A stretch of DNA of 64,000 bases from Desulfovibrio piger ATCC 29098 (lineage in GTDB: Bacteria; Desulfobacterota; Desulfovibrionia; Desulfovibrionales; Desulfovibrionaceae). Each line of letters begins with the position of its first letter. The first letter of the stretch is position 1. The position numbers and the translations under genes are program-made. Below are positions 9,043 to 19,222 of this stretch, piece after piece. Below the pieces are notes generated by a model that saw only the letters and a list, made by a program, of their open reading frames with translations, did not search any database and was not told the origin of the DNA. The stretch spans positions 713,797-777,796 of the forward strand of contig NZ_DS996359.1 in assembly GCF_000156375.1 (NCBI RefSeq). Direction: 5' to 3'.

Positions 9043-9864
9043 ATGAGCCATAAGAAAGTTGAACGTATCGACCCCCTGACCCAGGCCCTGCCCTGCGTGG
9101 GCTGCGACAGCCACGCCCATCTGGACGGCGAGGAATTCGACGCCGACCGCGAGGAGGTGCTGGCCCGCGCCCGTGCCGCCGGTGTGGCCACCATCGGCAA
9201 CATCTTCCTGCATCCCGATACCTGGCGGCAGAAGCGTGCGTATTTCGACGCGCACCCCGAGGTCTTTTTCGTACTGGGCATCCATCCCTGTGACGGCCAG
9301 CAGTGCACGCCCGAGGTCATGGCCGCCATCCGGGACGCCTTTGCCGAGGATGGGCGCCTGCGTGCCGTGGGCGAGATCGGGCTCGATTTCTACTGGGACG
9401 ACTGCCCCAAGGAGATCCAGTACCAGGCCCTGCACGACCAGCTGCAACTGGCCCGCGAGCTGGAAAAGCCCGTGGTCATCCACTGCCGCAACGCCGAGGC
9501 CGAGACCCTTACGACCCTCGAAGCGCGCGGTTTTGCCGGCTATCCGCTGCTGTGGCACTGCTTTGGCGGCGATACCGACATGGCCCGGCGCATCATCCGC
9601 AACGGCTGGCACATCTCCATCCCCGGCCCGGTCAGCTATCCGGCCAACAAGGCCGTGCGCGAGGCCCTGGCCGTCATCCCTGACGACCGCCTGCTGCTGG
9701 AGACCGACAGCCCCTATCTTTCGCCCGTGCCCTGGCGTGGCAAGCGCAACGAACCGGCCTTCACGGTCTTCACCGTGCGCCATATGGCCGCCGCCCGCGG
9801 CATGGAGCCCGAAGAGCTCTGGCAGCTCTGCGGCGACAACGCCCGCCGTTTCTTCGGGGTGTAG
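9043..9864 (+). CDS. TatD family metal-dependent hydrolase (deoxyribonuclease)
   Basis: 273 aa. Metal-site motifs of the TatD amidohydrolase fold are in order: SHAHLD near residue 23, GEIGLDFYW, VIHCRNA, LWHCFGG and LLETDSPYL. Members are Mg-dependent 3'-5' nucleases or related hydrolases acting in the cytoplasm. ATG 9043 gives the family N-terminus (VGCDSHAHLD a few residues in); the frame is open upstream to 8863 but without family sequence. No strong ribosome-binding site is visible. Confidence 0.9.
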   Translation: MSHKKVERIDPLTQALPCVGCDSHAHLDGEEFDADREEVLARARAAGVATIGNIFLHPDTWRQKRAYFDAHPEVFFVLGIHPCDGQQCTPEVMAAIRDAFAEDGRLRAVGEIGLDFYWDDCPKEIQYQALHDQLQLARELEKPVVIHCRNAEAETLTTLEARGFAGYPLLWHCFGGDTDMARRIIRNGWHISIPGPVSYPANKAVREALAVIPDDRLLLETDSPYLSPVPWRGKRNEPAFTVFTVRHMAAARGMEPEELWQLCGDNARRFFGV

Positions 9865-9910
9865 CCTCGTGCGCTTTGGCGGCGGGCTCCGGGGGGAAGA
9901 GGCCCTTGGC

Positions 9911-10123
9911 GTTGCTGTCGATGCCCGTAGGGCTCCTCTGTCGCCAACGGGCACAGCCCTCCGGGCTGCCTTCGGTCGCGCGTTGCTGTCGATGCCCGTA
10001 AGGCTCCTCCGTCGCCAACGGGCACAGCCCTTCGGGCTGCCTTCGGTCGCGCGTTGCTGTCGATGCCCGTAAGGCTCCTCCGTCGCCAACGGGCACAGCC
10101 CTTCGGGCTGCCTTCGGTCGCGC
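9911..10123. repeat. Three tandem copies of a 71-bp repeat
   Basis: Copies start at 9911, 9982 and 10053, each beginning GTTGCTGTCGATGCCCGT. Copies 2 and 3 are almost identical; copy 1 differs at a few positions. A decayed fourth start follows at 10124. Each copy contains two internal inverted repeats (GCCCGT...ACGGGC and AGCCC-TTC-GGGCT), so each could fold as a compact two-hairpin unit. Because 71 is not a multiple of 3, reading through the array cycles through all frames, which explains repetitive but spurious open frames here. It lies between the ends of two convergent genes. Confidence 0.92.
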
Positions 10124-10314
10124 GCTGCCGTCGATCCTGCACAGCTTTCCGCTCGCAACGGACACGTCCGAGGGGGCCACCCGCTCGCCGGGCGGTGAGT
10201 GATGGTGGCGGGGCTTCTTCCCAGTGCGTTTTGCCAGGAAGGGCGACGGACATCATGTCGTGGAGGAGCTCACGATGCAGCTCTCCCGGTCTTGGGGGAA
10301 AACCATATTTGCAG
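10124..10314. other. Non-coding spacer between the tandem repeat and the terminator
   Basis: Holds the decayed start of a fourth repeat copy and no ORF, promoter or RNA that I can recognise. Confidence 0.5.
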
Positions 10315-10360
10315 AAAAAGGACGGGCGGTCGCTCAACCGGCGGCCGCCCGTCCTTTTAT
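10315..10360. terminator. Bidirectional intrinsic terminator
   Basis: A perfect 10-bp stem (GGACGGGCGG 10320-10329 with CCGCCCGTCC 10345-10354) is flanked by AAAAA on the left and TTTT on the right, so it can stop transcription from tatD (rightward) and from the rfb operon (leftward). Confidence 0.9.
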
Positions 10361-10399
10361 ATTGGGAGATGGGAAAAGGCCCCTTCTAAAAATACGCCA

Positions 10400-10900
10400 T
10401 TAGCCCCAGGTATAGGGGATGTCCTTCGTATCGGCGGGCAGGCGCTCGCCTTCTTCGGGATCGTGGGGCAGATCGGCACAGTTGCAGATCAGGGCCGGTT
10501 CGTCATTGGCGGCGGTGAAGCCGTACCAGACCCCCGTGGGGATGCGCAAAAGGCCGTAGTGGTCGGGGCGGCCCAGATATACTTCCCGCAACACGCCGCG
10601 GGTGGGCGAGTCGGGGCGGGCGTCATAGAGCACGAGCTTCAGCAGGCCGTGGGGCACGGTGTAGTACTGGGTCTGCCGGCGGTGGCGCTTCCAGGCCTTG
10701 ATGGCCCCGGGCAGGACCTCGGAGAAATAGACTTCTCCCAGATGCAGTTCTCCGTCCGCCGTCTCGGCGTGGGGACGCAGGGGAGAGTCGGGGCGCAGCA
10801 TGTGCATCACCGGACCGCCGGGGGTAGGGATGACCTTCAGGGGCTGGAAGCGGACACCGTCGATGCCCATGTCCGGGCACGAAGTTTCGGAACGTTCCAT
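10400..10900 (-). CDS. dTDP-4-dehydrorhamnose 3,5-epimerase-like sugar epimerase
   Basis: 166 aa, cupin fold of the RmlC family: GEVYFSEVLPGAIKAWKRHRR followed by YYTVPHGLLKLVLYD and LRIPTGVWYGF. The histidine in WKRH is at the position of the conserved RmlC active-site His. As the third gene after rfbF and rfbG it probably epimerises a CDP-4-keto-6-deoxyhexose rather than the dTDP sugar, but that is inferred from context. Start at ATG 10900 with AAAGGA 8 nt upstream; an internal ATG at 10870 is a weaker alternative. Confidence 0.82.
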   Translation of the reverse strand: MERSETSCPDMGIDGVRFQPLKVIPTPGGPVMHMLRPDSPLRPHAETADGELHLGEVYFSEVLPGAIKAWKRHRRQTQYYTVPHGLLKLVLYDARPDSPTRGVLREVYLGRPDHYGLLRIPTGVWYGFTAANDEPALICNCADLPHDPEEGERLPADTKDIPYTWG

Positions 10901-10925
10901 GGGGATGTCCTTTCTGGATAGCGGA

Positions 10926-10947
10926 CCCGCCCGGAAGACCGGGCGGG
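10926..10947. promoter_or_regulatory. Intercistronic hairpin between rfbG and the epimerase gene
   Basis: A 9-bp stem, CCCGCCCGG and CCGGGCGGG with an AAGA loop, directly follows the rfbG stop on the minus strand. No U-tract follows, so it may stabilise the upstream message or tune downstream expression. Confidence 0.5.
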
Positions 10948-10952
10948 CGGTC

Positions 10953-12062
10953 CTATTTCGTCCAGAGCTGTTCGCGCTGCTCGGCGGCGTTCACATAGGC
11001 CGCGATCTGGCCCAGGCTGAAGTCCAGCATGGACCCCTGTTTGGCGCCGTCGCCGCGATAGAAACGATGGTACCATTCGGCGGTGAAGCGGATGGTCTCC
11101 TCAAAGGTCAGGGTGGCTTTCCAGCCCAGATGGGCCAGGGCCTTGTCGCAGCAGAGCTTGAGCAGGGTGCATTCCTTCATGCCCGCCTGTCCGGCCTTGT
11201 CCATCTCGCTGCGGAAGCCGGGCCAGTGCAGGGCCAGGGCCTCCACCACTTCCGCCACGGTATTGTTGACGTTGGCGGCAGGGCCGAAGTTGTAGGCCTC
11301 GCCGCGGGTCTCGAAGGGGCCCTTGCGCGCGCCCAGCAGATGGGCGCCCAGCCACAGATAGCCGGACAGGGGCTCCAGCACCAGCTGCCAGGGGCGGGTG
11401 GCCCAGGGGCTGCGGATCTGCACGGCCTGACCGGCGGCCCAGGCGCGGGCGCAGTCGGGCACGATGCGGTCGGCGGCCCAGTCACCGCCGCCGATGACGT
11501 TGCCGGCGCGCACGGTGGCGCAGGCCGGACCATCCTTGAAAAAGCTCTTGAAATAGGAATGGGCGATGATCTCGGCGCAGCCCTTGGAGGCGGAATAGGG
11601 ATCGTCGCCGCCCAGGTGGTCGGTCTCGCGGTAGCCCCAGACCCACTCGTCGTTGCGGTAGCACTTGTCCGAGGTGATGAAGACCGCGGCTTCCACGCTG
11701 GGGCACTGGCGCACGGCCTCCAGCATGTTGAGGGTGCCCAGCATGTTGGCCTCGAAGGTCAGGGGCGCGTCTTCGTACGATTTGCGCACCAGGGCCTGGG
11801 CGGCCAGATGGAAGACCACATCGGGGCGGAATTCCTTCATGGCGCGGATCACGGCGTCACGGTCGCGGATGTCGCCGCGCACGTCCTGCACGTGCTGTTC
11901 CAGATGCATGGCCTCGAAGTGGGAGGGGCTGGTGGGCACGCAGTCGGCAAAGCCGCAGACGGTGGCGCCCATCTGGCTCAGCCACGCGGCCAGCCAGGAG
12001 CCCTTGAAACCGGTATGGCCGGTGATGAACACACGGCGGCCTTTATAGCAGTTGGCAAACAT
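10953..12062 (-). CDS. rfbG: CDP-glucose 4,6-dehydratase
   Basis: 369 aa short-chain dehydrogenase. NAD-binding motif ITGHTGFKGSWL (13-24) is the characteristic RfbG variant of GxxGxxG; TSDKCYRN and the catalytic YSASKG are also present. It converts CDP-glucose to CDP-4-keto-6-deoxyglucose for O-antigen or capsule sugars, directly after the cytidylyltransferase gene. The reading frame begins at ATG 12062. Confidence 0.93.
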   Translation of the reverse strand: MFANCYKGRRVFITGHTGFKGSWLAAWLSQMGATVCGFADCVPTSPSHFEAMHLEQHVQDVRGDIRDRDAVIRAMKEFRPDVVFHLAAQALVRKSYEDAPLTFEANMLGTLNMLEAVRQCPSVEAAVFITSDKCYRNDEWVWGYRETDHLGGDDPYSASKGCAEIIAHSYFKSFFKDGPACATVRAGNVIGGGDWAADRIVPDCARAWAAGQAVQIRSPWATRPWQLVLEPLSGYLWLGAHLLGARKGPFETRGEAYNFGPAANVNNTVAEVVEALALHWPGFRSEMDKAGQAGMKECTLLKLCCDKALAHLGWKATLTFEETIRFTAEWYHRFYRGDGAKQGSMLDFSLGQIAAYVNAAEQREQLWTK

Positions 12063-12142
12063 GGTCTTCTCCTGCCGGTCGCGCTCGCGCCGGCGTCATG
12101 ACGGAAGAATGGGAAGGGCCGCCGGGACGGCGCCCCGAGGAA

Positions 12143-12162
12143 GGCGGGGCCGCGGCCCCGCC
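12143..12162. promoter_or_regulatory. 20-bp perfect GC palindrome between rfbF and rfbG
   Basis: GGCGGGGCCGCGGCCCCGCC sits 9 nt past the rfbF stop codon on the minus strand. There is no U-tract. Together with the hairpin after rfbG it gives each junction of this operon a strong GC stem, which may act as an mRNA stabiliser or attenuator. Confidence 0.5.
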
Positions 12163-12170
12163 GGAAGGAT

Positions 12171-12935
12171 CTATTTCCAGAAGGCCTTGCCGCTGTCCCA
12201 CAGCTCGTTGAGCTTGATGGAGTCGCGCAGGGTATCCATGCACTGCCACTGTCCGGGGTGCTGGTACATGGAAAGCTGGCCTTCGGCGGCCAGGCGCTGC
12301 AGGGGCTCTTTTTCCAGATCGCAGGATTCGTCTTCGTCCAGATAGTCCAGGAACTCGCGTTTGAAGACGAAGAAGCCGCAGTTGATGTACTCGTTGAGCA
12401 CGGGCTTCTCTTCCCAGGACAGGATCTTGCCGTTCTCGTCGGTGCGCACGGTGCCGAAGCGCGAGGGCATGCGCACGCCGGTGAAGGTCCCGATGGTGCC
12501 GGACTTCATGTGGAAGTCGATGAGCTTGTTGATGTCGATGTCGGCCACGCCGTCACCATAGGTGACCATGAAGCGGTCGGTATCGATGTAGCGGGCCACG
12601 CGTTTCAGGCGGCCGCCCTTGAGGGTCTCCTGCCCGGTGTCGCACAGGGTCACGCGCCAGTCCTCGATCTCGCGGGGATGGGGGGTGATGGCGCCGCTGC
12701 GCAGGTCCACGGTGAAATCCGTGTTGCGGATGTTGTAGTCGTGGAAATACTGCTTGATGTATTCGCCCTTGTAGCCCAGGGGCAGGATGAAGTCCTTGAA
12801 GCCGAACCGGGCATAGATGTTCATGATGTGCCAGAGTACGGGCCGCCCGCCGATCTCGACCATGGGCTTGGGTTTGATGACGGTCTCTTCCCGCAGCCGG
12901 GTGCCCTTGCCGCCGCACATGATGATAACTTTCAT
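12171..12935 (-). CDS. rfbF: Glucose-1-phosphate cytidylyltransferase
   Basis: 254 aa. The nucleotidyltransferase signature MCGGKGTRLREET (6-18) is followed by KPKPMVEIGGRPVLWHIM, and YGDGVADID supplies the metal-binding aspartate. It makes CDP-glucose from CTP and glucose-1-phosphate, the substrate of RfbG encoded next. ATG 12935 is chosen because GGAGG precedes it and the product then begins at the family N-terminus; the open frame to 13100 is upstream DNA. Confidence 0.94.
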   Translation of the reverse strand: MKVIIMCGGKGTRLREETVIKPKPMVEIGGRPVLWHIMNIYARFGFKDFILPLGYKGEYIKQYFHDYNIRNTDFTVDLRSGAITPHPREIEDWRVTLCDTGQETLKGGRLKRVARYIDTDRFMVTYGDGVADIDINKLIDFHMKSGTIGTFTGVRMPSRFGTVRTDENGKILSWEEKPVLNEYINCGFFVFKREFLDYLDEDESCDLEKEPLQRLAAEGQLSMYQHPGQWQCMDTLRDSIKLNELWDSGKAFWK

Positions 12936-13093
12936 ACAGCCTCCGCCTGTCCCCCACAGGTGCGGGACAGCAGTTGCCAAAGGTTTTTTATCCCGACCGG
13001 CCGGGATGGCACGGTCAGCCGGCGGCGATGCTAGCAAAAGGCGTGACGGAAAAAAAGCCCTTGTTTCCCGGCCATTGGCGGCAGGGAGAACGC

Positions 13094-13122
13094 TTGGCAA
13101 CCACCGGCGTCTGCGCTATCTT
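13094..13122 (+). promoter_or_regulatory. Candidate sigma-70 promoter of the lipoprotein gene
   Basis: TTGGCA (13094-13099), 17-bp spacer, TATCTT (13117-13122), about 30 nt before the ribosome-binding site of the lipoprotein gene. Confidence 0.5.
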
Positions 13123-13161
13123 ATATGTCGCCCAAAAGTCATTTCCTGCATGGAGGCTCCT

Positions 13162-13824
13162 ATGCACAAGCATTGCAGATCCCTGTTGCTGGCGTCGCTC
13201 GCCCTGTCGTGCGGCCTGCTGGCGTCCTGCCTTTCGTCCGGCCCGGAAAAACCGCTCGGTGCCATGGCCGATGCCATGGAAAAGAACGATAGCGCCACCT
13301 TCCTGGCCCAGATCGACATGCCCCGGTTCGCCGCCAACGAGGCGCGGAACATGACCAACGAGAACGAGGCCCTGAACATGCTGGATTCCCTGGGGCAGGA
13401 TCTGGGGCTGGGCGGTATGGATCAGCTGCTGGGCAGCGCCCTGAACATGGAGGACAAACTCCGCAAAAGCCTGACCCGCGGTGTCTCCACCGGTGAGCTG
13501 ATGGCCCATTGCCGCAAGGCCGAGCGCCCGGACTGCCCGTGGGTGCCGGAATCGCTCAGGAACGCCAAGGTGGTGGAGCTGGGCCCCGAGGCGGCCGTGG
13601 CTTCCGTCACCACGCCCGCCGGCATGACCTCCTGGCTGGCCCTGTGGAAGCAGGGCGAGAACTGGCGCGTGGTGGGCCGTGCCGTCATGGAGAACATGGC
13701 CCGTGCCTTTGCCCAGGCCGGACAGGCCAAGGCCGCTCCCGCCGCGCCGGCCAAGACGCAGCAGCCCGCCGCCAAGCCCGCTCCCAAGCCGGCGCCCAAG
13801 AGCGACGGCGCTGTCACCTTGTAG
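13162..13824 (+). CDS. Predicted lipoprotein of unknown function with a Pro/Ala/Lys tail
   Basis: 220 aa. The N-terminus MHKHCRSLLLASLALSCGLLASC is a lipoprotein signal with a lipobox ending at Cys23 (an alternative LSC at Cys17). The middle is rich in Met, Asp and Glu and has a segment (AAVASVTTPAGMTSWLALWKQGENWRVVGRA) of the kind found in small NTF2/DUF-type ligand folds, where a tryptophan-rich strand ends the domain. The last 35 residues are low-complexity Ala/Pro/Lys, perhaps crossing the periplasm or binding peptidoglycan. GGAGG precedes ATG 13162. I do not recognise a named family. Confidence 0.78.
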   Translation: MHKHCRSLLLASLALSCGLLASCLSSGPEKPLGAMADAMEKNDSATFLAQIDMPRFAANEARNMTNENEALNMLDSLGQDLGLGGMDQLLGSALNMEDKLRKSLTRGVSTGELMAHCRKAERPDCPWVPESLRNAKVVELGPEAAVASVTTPAGMTSWLALWKQGENWRVVGRAVMENMARAFAQAGQAKAAPAAPAKTQQPAAKPAPKPAPKSDGAVTL

Positions 13825-13872
13825 ACAACGGCAAGATCACCGTCGTGTGACGGCAGGATGTCGTCAGGATGC

Positions 13873-13904
13873 CAAAAGGGCCGCTGGGAAGCGGCCCTTT
13901 TTTT
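13873..13904. terminator. Intrinsic terminator after the lipoprotein gene
   Basis: AAAAGGGCCGC / GCGGCCCTTTTTTT with a six-base loop. A-run on one side and T-run on the other allow use in both directions, serving the lipoprotein gene and the converging hflX. Confidence 0.9.
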
Positions 13905-14082
13905 ATGGCACCGGCACGTTGCGCGCCATCTGCATGCAACACCAAAACGCTATGCGGCGGCTTCCATGATCTTTCGTCAAAAGAGATCCGCCGCCTGTGG
14001 AGCGGGCAGGAAAAAAGGACAACAGGTTGGACGACGGCGCCCCGGACAAGGAGCGCGTCCGCGGTCTTGCCCCTGTGGCGTG

Positions 14083-15762
<1,680 letters not shown>

Positions 15763-15764
15763 GG

Positions 15765-16361
15765 CTAGGCCCCCGGACGCAGGTAGGAGGTGATGAGGGC
15801 GTCGTAGCGCGAGGTGGCTTCGAACGCACGCGAGGCCATGGCCTGACGGAAGTCCAGGCTGACCTTCATGTCGTGTTCCTTCATCTCCTGCATGGCGGTG
15901 GCGTACCATTTGGTCCCGGGCAGCACCAGGATGCTGTGGAAGTTCTTGGCAGCGGCGCGGATCATGCAGGGACCGCCGATGTCGATTTCCTCCACGGCCT
16001 GTTCGAGCGAGAGCTTGCGCTCCACGGCACCGGCAAAGTCGTACAGGTTCACGCAGACCAGGTCGAAAGGTTTGATCTCCTTTTCTTCCAGCGTGGCCAT
16101 GTGCTCGGGGATGTCCTTGTTGGCAAGGATGCCCCCGTGGATCTTGGGATGCAGCGTCTTCACGCGGCCGCCCAGGATCTCGGGGAAGCCGGTGACGTCA
16201 CTGACGGCCGTCACGGGCAGACCGGCAGCCTGCAGGGCCTTCATGGTCCCGCCGGTGGAGACCAGCTCCACGCCGTTCTGCGACAGGAAGGTGGCGAATT
16301 CCACCAGTCCGGTTTTGTCCGTCACGCTCAGGATGGCGCGGCGGATAGGAAGCATATCCAT
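15765..16361 (-). CDS. Stand-alone IMP cyclohydrolase (PurH N-terminal domain only)
   Basis: 198 aa. This is the MGS-like inosinicase half of PurH: RRAILSVTDKTGLVEFA, LVSTGGT, TGFPEILGGRVKTLHPKIHGGIL and ALITSYL. It closes FAICAR to IMP, the last step of purine synthesis. Bifunctional PurH is about 520 aa; the AICAR transformylase half is absent here and must be encoded elsewhere or replaced by another enzyme. AAGGAG lies 6 nt before ATG 16361. hflX follows with essentially no gap. Confidence 0.9.
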   Translation of the reverse strand: MDMLPIRRAILSVTDKTGLVEFATFLSQNGVELVSTGGTMKALQAAGLPVTAVSDVTGFPEILGGRVKTLHPKIHGGILANKDIPEHMATLEEKEIKPFDLVCVNLYDFAGAVERKLSLEQAVEEIDIGGPCMIRAAAKNFHSILVLPGTKWYATAMQEMKEHDMKVSLDFRQAMASRAFEATSRYDALITSYLRPGA

Positions 16362-16484
16362 ACGGATTCTCCTTGGCTCATGTTGGCATTATTGCCGCAG
16401 GTGATTTTGCCAGAAAAACGGTCCGTCCGCAATGCCGCGCTTGCGGCCGGCAACGCCTGCCGCTATGCTGGCGGCGGAGGTCCT

Positions 16485-17294
16485 ATGTCCATCAGACTCG
16501 TATCCTGGAACGTCAACGGCCTGCGTGCCGTGTCCGCCAAGCCCGAATGGCGCTGGTTCGCCGAGAACACCTGCGATGTCATCGGCCTGCAGGAGACCAA
16601 GGCCATGCCCGAACAGCTCAAGCCCGAGGTGGCCAGCCCCGAAGGCTGGGAGGCCCACTGGGCATCCAGCGTGGTGAAAAAAGGCTATTCCGGCGTGGCC
16701 GTGTTCAGCCGCATCAAGCCGCTGGCCGTGCGCTGCGAACTGCCCCAGCCGGAATGGCAGGGCGAAGGGCGCATCCTGCATCTGGAATTTGAAAAGTTCC
16801 ACTTCTTCAACGGCTATTTCCCCAACGGCGGCGCCGAGGAACTGGACGAGAACGGCAAGCCCATCCCCGGTCGTTTCAAGCGCGTGCCCTACAAGATGGG
16901 CTTTTTCGACGCCTTCACGGCCTATGCGGAAGAATGCCGCAAAAGCAAGCCCATCGTGGTCTGCGGGGACTTCAACATCGCCCACAAGGCCATCGACCTG
17001 GCGCGGCCCAAGCAGAACGAGAAGAACACCGGCTTTTTGCCCGAAGAGCGCGCTTTCCTGGACCGCTTCACGGCCATGGGCTATGTGGATACCTTCCGCC
17101 ATGTGCACGGCGATGTGGAAGGCCGCTATTCCTGGTGGTCGTATAAGATGCGCGCCCGCGAGAAGAACGTGGGCTGGCGCATCGATTATTTCTTCGTTTC
17201 GGAAGAGCTGAAACCGTACATCCGCGACGCCTGGATCGAGGACGACGTCTACGGTTCGGACCACTGCCCCGTGGGCCTGGAGCTGGACATCTAG
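16485..17294 (+). CDS. xth: Exodeoxyribonuclease III / AP endonuclease
   Basis: 269 aa endonuclease/exonuclease/phosphatase fold. Motifs are RLVSWNVNGLRA, IGLQETK (metal Glu), GDFNIAH, WWSYKMRAREKNVGWRIDYFF and the catalytic GSDHCPVGLEL. It cleaves at abasic sites and trims 3' ends in base excision repair. GGAGG sits 5 nt before ATG 16485. A possible TTGCGG-N17-TATGCT promoter lies at 16441-16469, which would give a very short leader. Confidence 0.94.
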   Translation: MSIRLVSWNVNGLRAVSAKPEWRWFAENTCDVIGLQETKAMPEQLKPEVASPEGWEAHWASSVVKKGYSGVAVFSRIKPLAVRCELPQPEWQGEGRILHLEFEKFHFFNGYFPNGGAEELDENGKPIPGRFKRVPYKMGFFDAFTAYAEECRKSKPIVVCGDFNIAHKAIDLARPKQNEKNTGFLPEERAFLDRFTAMGYVDTFRHVHGDVEGRYSWWSYKMRAREKNVGWRIDYFFVSEELKPYIRDAWIEDDVYGSDHCPVGLELDI

Positions 17295-17446
17295 CCCGGC
17301 GTCCCCGGACGGCATCCCTGCCGGGAGCACTGCGACCACAGAAGGCGCGGCCTTGCCCCACGGGCGGGCCCCGTCATTCCGGGGCATCGTGCCGGACATG
17401 ATCGTCCCGGCATACGCGCATCATCGAAGCATCAGAGGTGAGCCAC

Positions 17447-18175
17447 ATGAAAACCATCGGTCTTCTGGGCGGCATGAGCTGGGAAAGCACGCTGACCTAT
17501 TATCAGATCATCAACATGGTGACGGCCCAGACCCTGGGCGGTCTGCATTCGGCCCGCTGCCTGCTCTACAGCGTGGATTTTGACGAGATCGAGCGCTGCC
17601 AGCAGGCCGGGGACTGGGACAAGAGCGCCCGCATCCTGGCCGATGCCGCACAGGCCCTGGAGCGGGGCGGGGCGGATTTCCTGGTCATCTGCACCAACAC
17701 CATGCACAAGGTGGCCCCGCAGATCGCCGCCGCCGTGGGCATCCCGCTGATGCACATCGCCGACGTGACGGCCCGGCAGCTGCACATGGCGGGGGTGCAG
17801 CGCGTGGGCCTGCTGGGCACCCGCTACACCATGGAAGAGGATTTCTACACCGGCCGTCTGGAAGCCAACGGCCTGCAGGTGCTGGTGCCCGAGGCGGAAG
17901 ACCGGGCCGAGATCAACCGCGTCATCTTCGAGGAGCTTTGCCGGGGCGTGATCAAGGACAGCTCGCGCGAGACCTTTTTGCGGGCCATCCGGGATCTGGC
18001 CGCCCGGGGCGCGCAGGGCGTGATCCTGGGCTGCACCGAGATCGGCATGCTGGTGCAGCAGGAGAACATCGCCGTACCCCTGTTCGATACCACGCTCATC
18101 CATGCCCGCACGGCCGCGCTGGTGGCCATCAACGAGACGCCGGTGGATACCGAGCCGGTGAAGGTGAAGAAGTAA
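17447..18175 (+). CDS. Aspartate/glutamate racemase family protein
   Basis: 242 aa. The N-terminus KTIGLLGGMSWEST and the two catalytic-cysteine segments, VICTNTMHK and ILGCTEIGML, mark the PLP-independent Asp/Glu racemase superfamily. Full-length and intact, so it is probably an active amino-acid racemase; whether the substrate is aspartate or another amino acid cannot be told. AGAGG precedes ATG 17447. The sharply AT-rich insert starts within a few nucleotides of its stop codon, with no terminator between. Confidence 0.9.
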   Translation: MKTIGLLGGMSWESTLTYYQIINMVTAQTLGGLHSARCLLYSVDFDEIERCQQAGDWDKSARILADAAQALERGGADFLVICTNTMHKVAPQIAAAVGIPLMHIADVTARQLHMAGVQRVGLLGTRYTMEEDFYTGRLEANGLQVLVPEAEDRAEINRVIFEELCRGVIKDSSRETFLRAIRDLAARGAQGVILGCTEIGMLVQQENIAVPLFDTTLIHARTAALVAINETPVDTEPVKVKK

Positions 18176-18189
18176 AAAAGGAGATGATT

Positions 18190-19221
18190 ATGTTTGAGAT
18201 ATATTCGATTGATAAAGATAATGTAATTAATAGTATTTATCTGACGAGTAGGGTCACTTATGAATATGCCTTGATGAATATTGTTCCGCTGATGCAAAAA
18301 CTTGAATTTCAAAGAAAAATTCAAAGTCCTAAATTTTATAATCGATTGGCAAATGATATAGCAAGGGGCTGTATTATGCCTCCTCTCACTTTGGCTTTTG
18401 TAGAACCTAATATGGATAGATTGGAAAAAGATAGATTATCATTGCAAGGGTATGTAAATGATAATATTCGTAATGGATTTATACTTGATGGTATTCAAAG
18501 ATTGAATACCTTGCAGAGGAGTTCGAAGGAAGATGGATTTGATGATAACTTACCAATATTTTTTAACATATTGATATGTCCGTCAAATGATAAATTATTA
18601 TATAGGATGATTACATTAAATAATGGCCAGAAACCTATGACTGCTCGACACCAAATCGAAGTTTTATTGAGCAATATTTATAAATTTGATGGTGAAAATA
18701 TTAATGTTTTGACAGAGAAGGAAGCCCTTGGAGGCAGGGCAAGGGGAGCATTTAAGAAATCTAGCTTTATAAATGCTTATCTTGCATTTTTAAGTGGAAC
18801 AACAACTATTGATAATAAAAAAATTATTGAGGATAAATTAGATGAATTGCTTGCAACTCGTATTATAGAACAAGGAGTCGGTAGTAACGATATTGAATAT
18901 AGTGATGTTATATCTTTTATATCAAAGTGCTCAGTAGAGGAGGATGTGAGAAAATGGTTTCAAAATGAAAATAATTTAATAGGTTTTTCAGTTGCAATGA
19001 AAAAGAACTTTAATAATATAAGAATTTTTTCTCCAGATGAGTTACTAACTAAAATACAATTTATAGAAGATGTATTGTCGATGACAGAGGTGAGTAAAGT
19101 AAAAGTTAGTAGTCATCGGCGTAAGATGGTCAGTCAATATTTTAAGGATATCGTAAAAATTGATCAGCAGGGAATGGAAGCTGCTGAGGCTTTCATGTTT
19201 TTGTCAGATAAGGTTGACTAA
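18190..19221 (+). CDS. ParB/DGQHR-like protein of an AT-rich two-gene insert
   Basis: 343 aa. I do not recognise a named protein. The core reads GFILDGIQRLNTLQ (97-109) and, after a beta-rich stretch, TLNNGQKPMTARHQIE (142-156). This pair of motifs is the layout of DGQHR/DUF262 (ParB-superfamily) proteins, where a D-G-x-x-R loop and a later asparagine-containing segment form a nucleotide or DNA processing site; here D100, G101, Q103 and R104 are kept and the usual Gln after DG is Ile. The C-terminal half (about 190-343) is helical. Codon use is AT-rich (AGA, ATA) unlike every neighbour. GGAG lies 6 nt before ATG 18190; an in-frame ATG at 18184 is possible. The HEPN gene starts 1 nt after its stop. 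Confidence 0.8.
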   Translation: MFEIYSIDKDNVINSIYLTSRVTYEYALMNIVPLMQKLEFQRKIQSPKFYNRLANDIARGCIMPPLTLAFVEPNMDRLEKDRLSLQGYVNDNIRNGFILDGIQRLNTLQRSSKEDGFDDNLPIFFNILICPSNDKLLYRMITLNNGQKPMTARHQIEVLLSNIYKFDGENINVLTEKEALGGRARGAFKKSSFINAYLAFLSGTTTIDNKKIIEDKLDELLATRIIEQGVGSNDIEYSDVISFISKCSVEEDVRKWFQNENNLIGFSVAMKKNFNNIRIFSPDELLTKIQFIEDVLSMTEVSKVKVSSHRRKMVSQYFKDIVKIDQQGMEAAEAFMFLSDKVD

Positions 19222-19222
19222 T

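Noticed and set aside
9911-10123. CRISPR array
   Set aside because: The three units are continuous 71-bp repeats with no unique spacers between short repeats.
9714-10337. Repetitive minus-strand peptides across the 71-bp array
   Set aside because: They arise because the tandem repeat stays open in several frames; there is no start signal or known domain.
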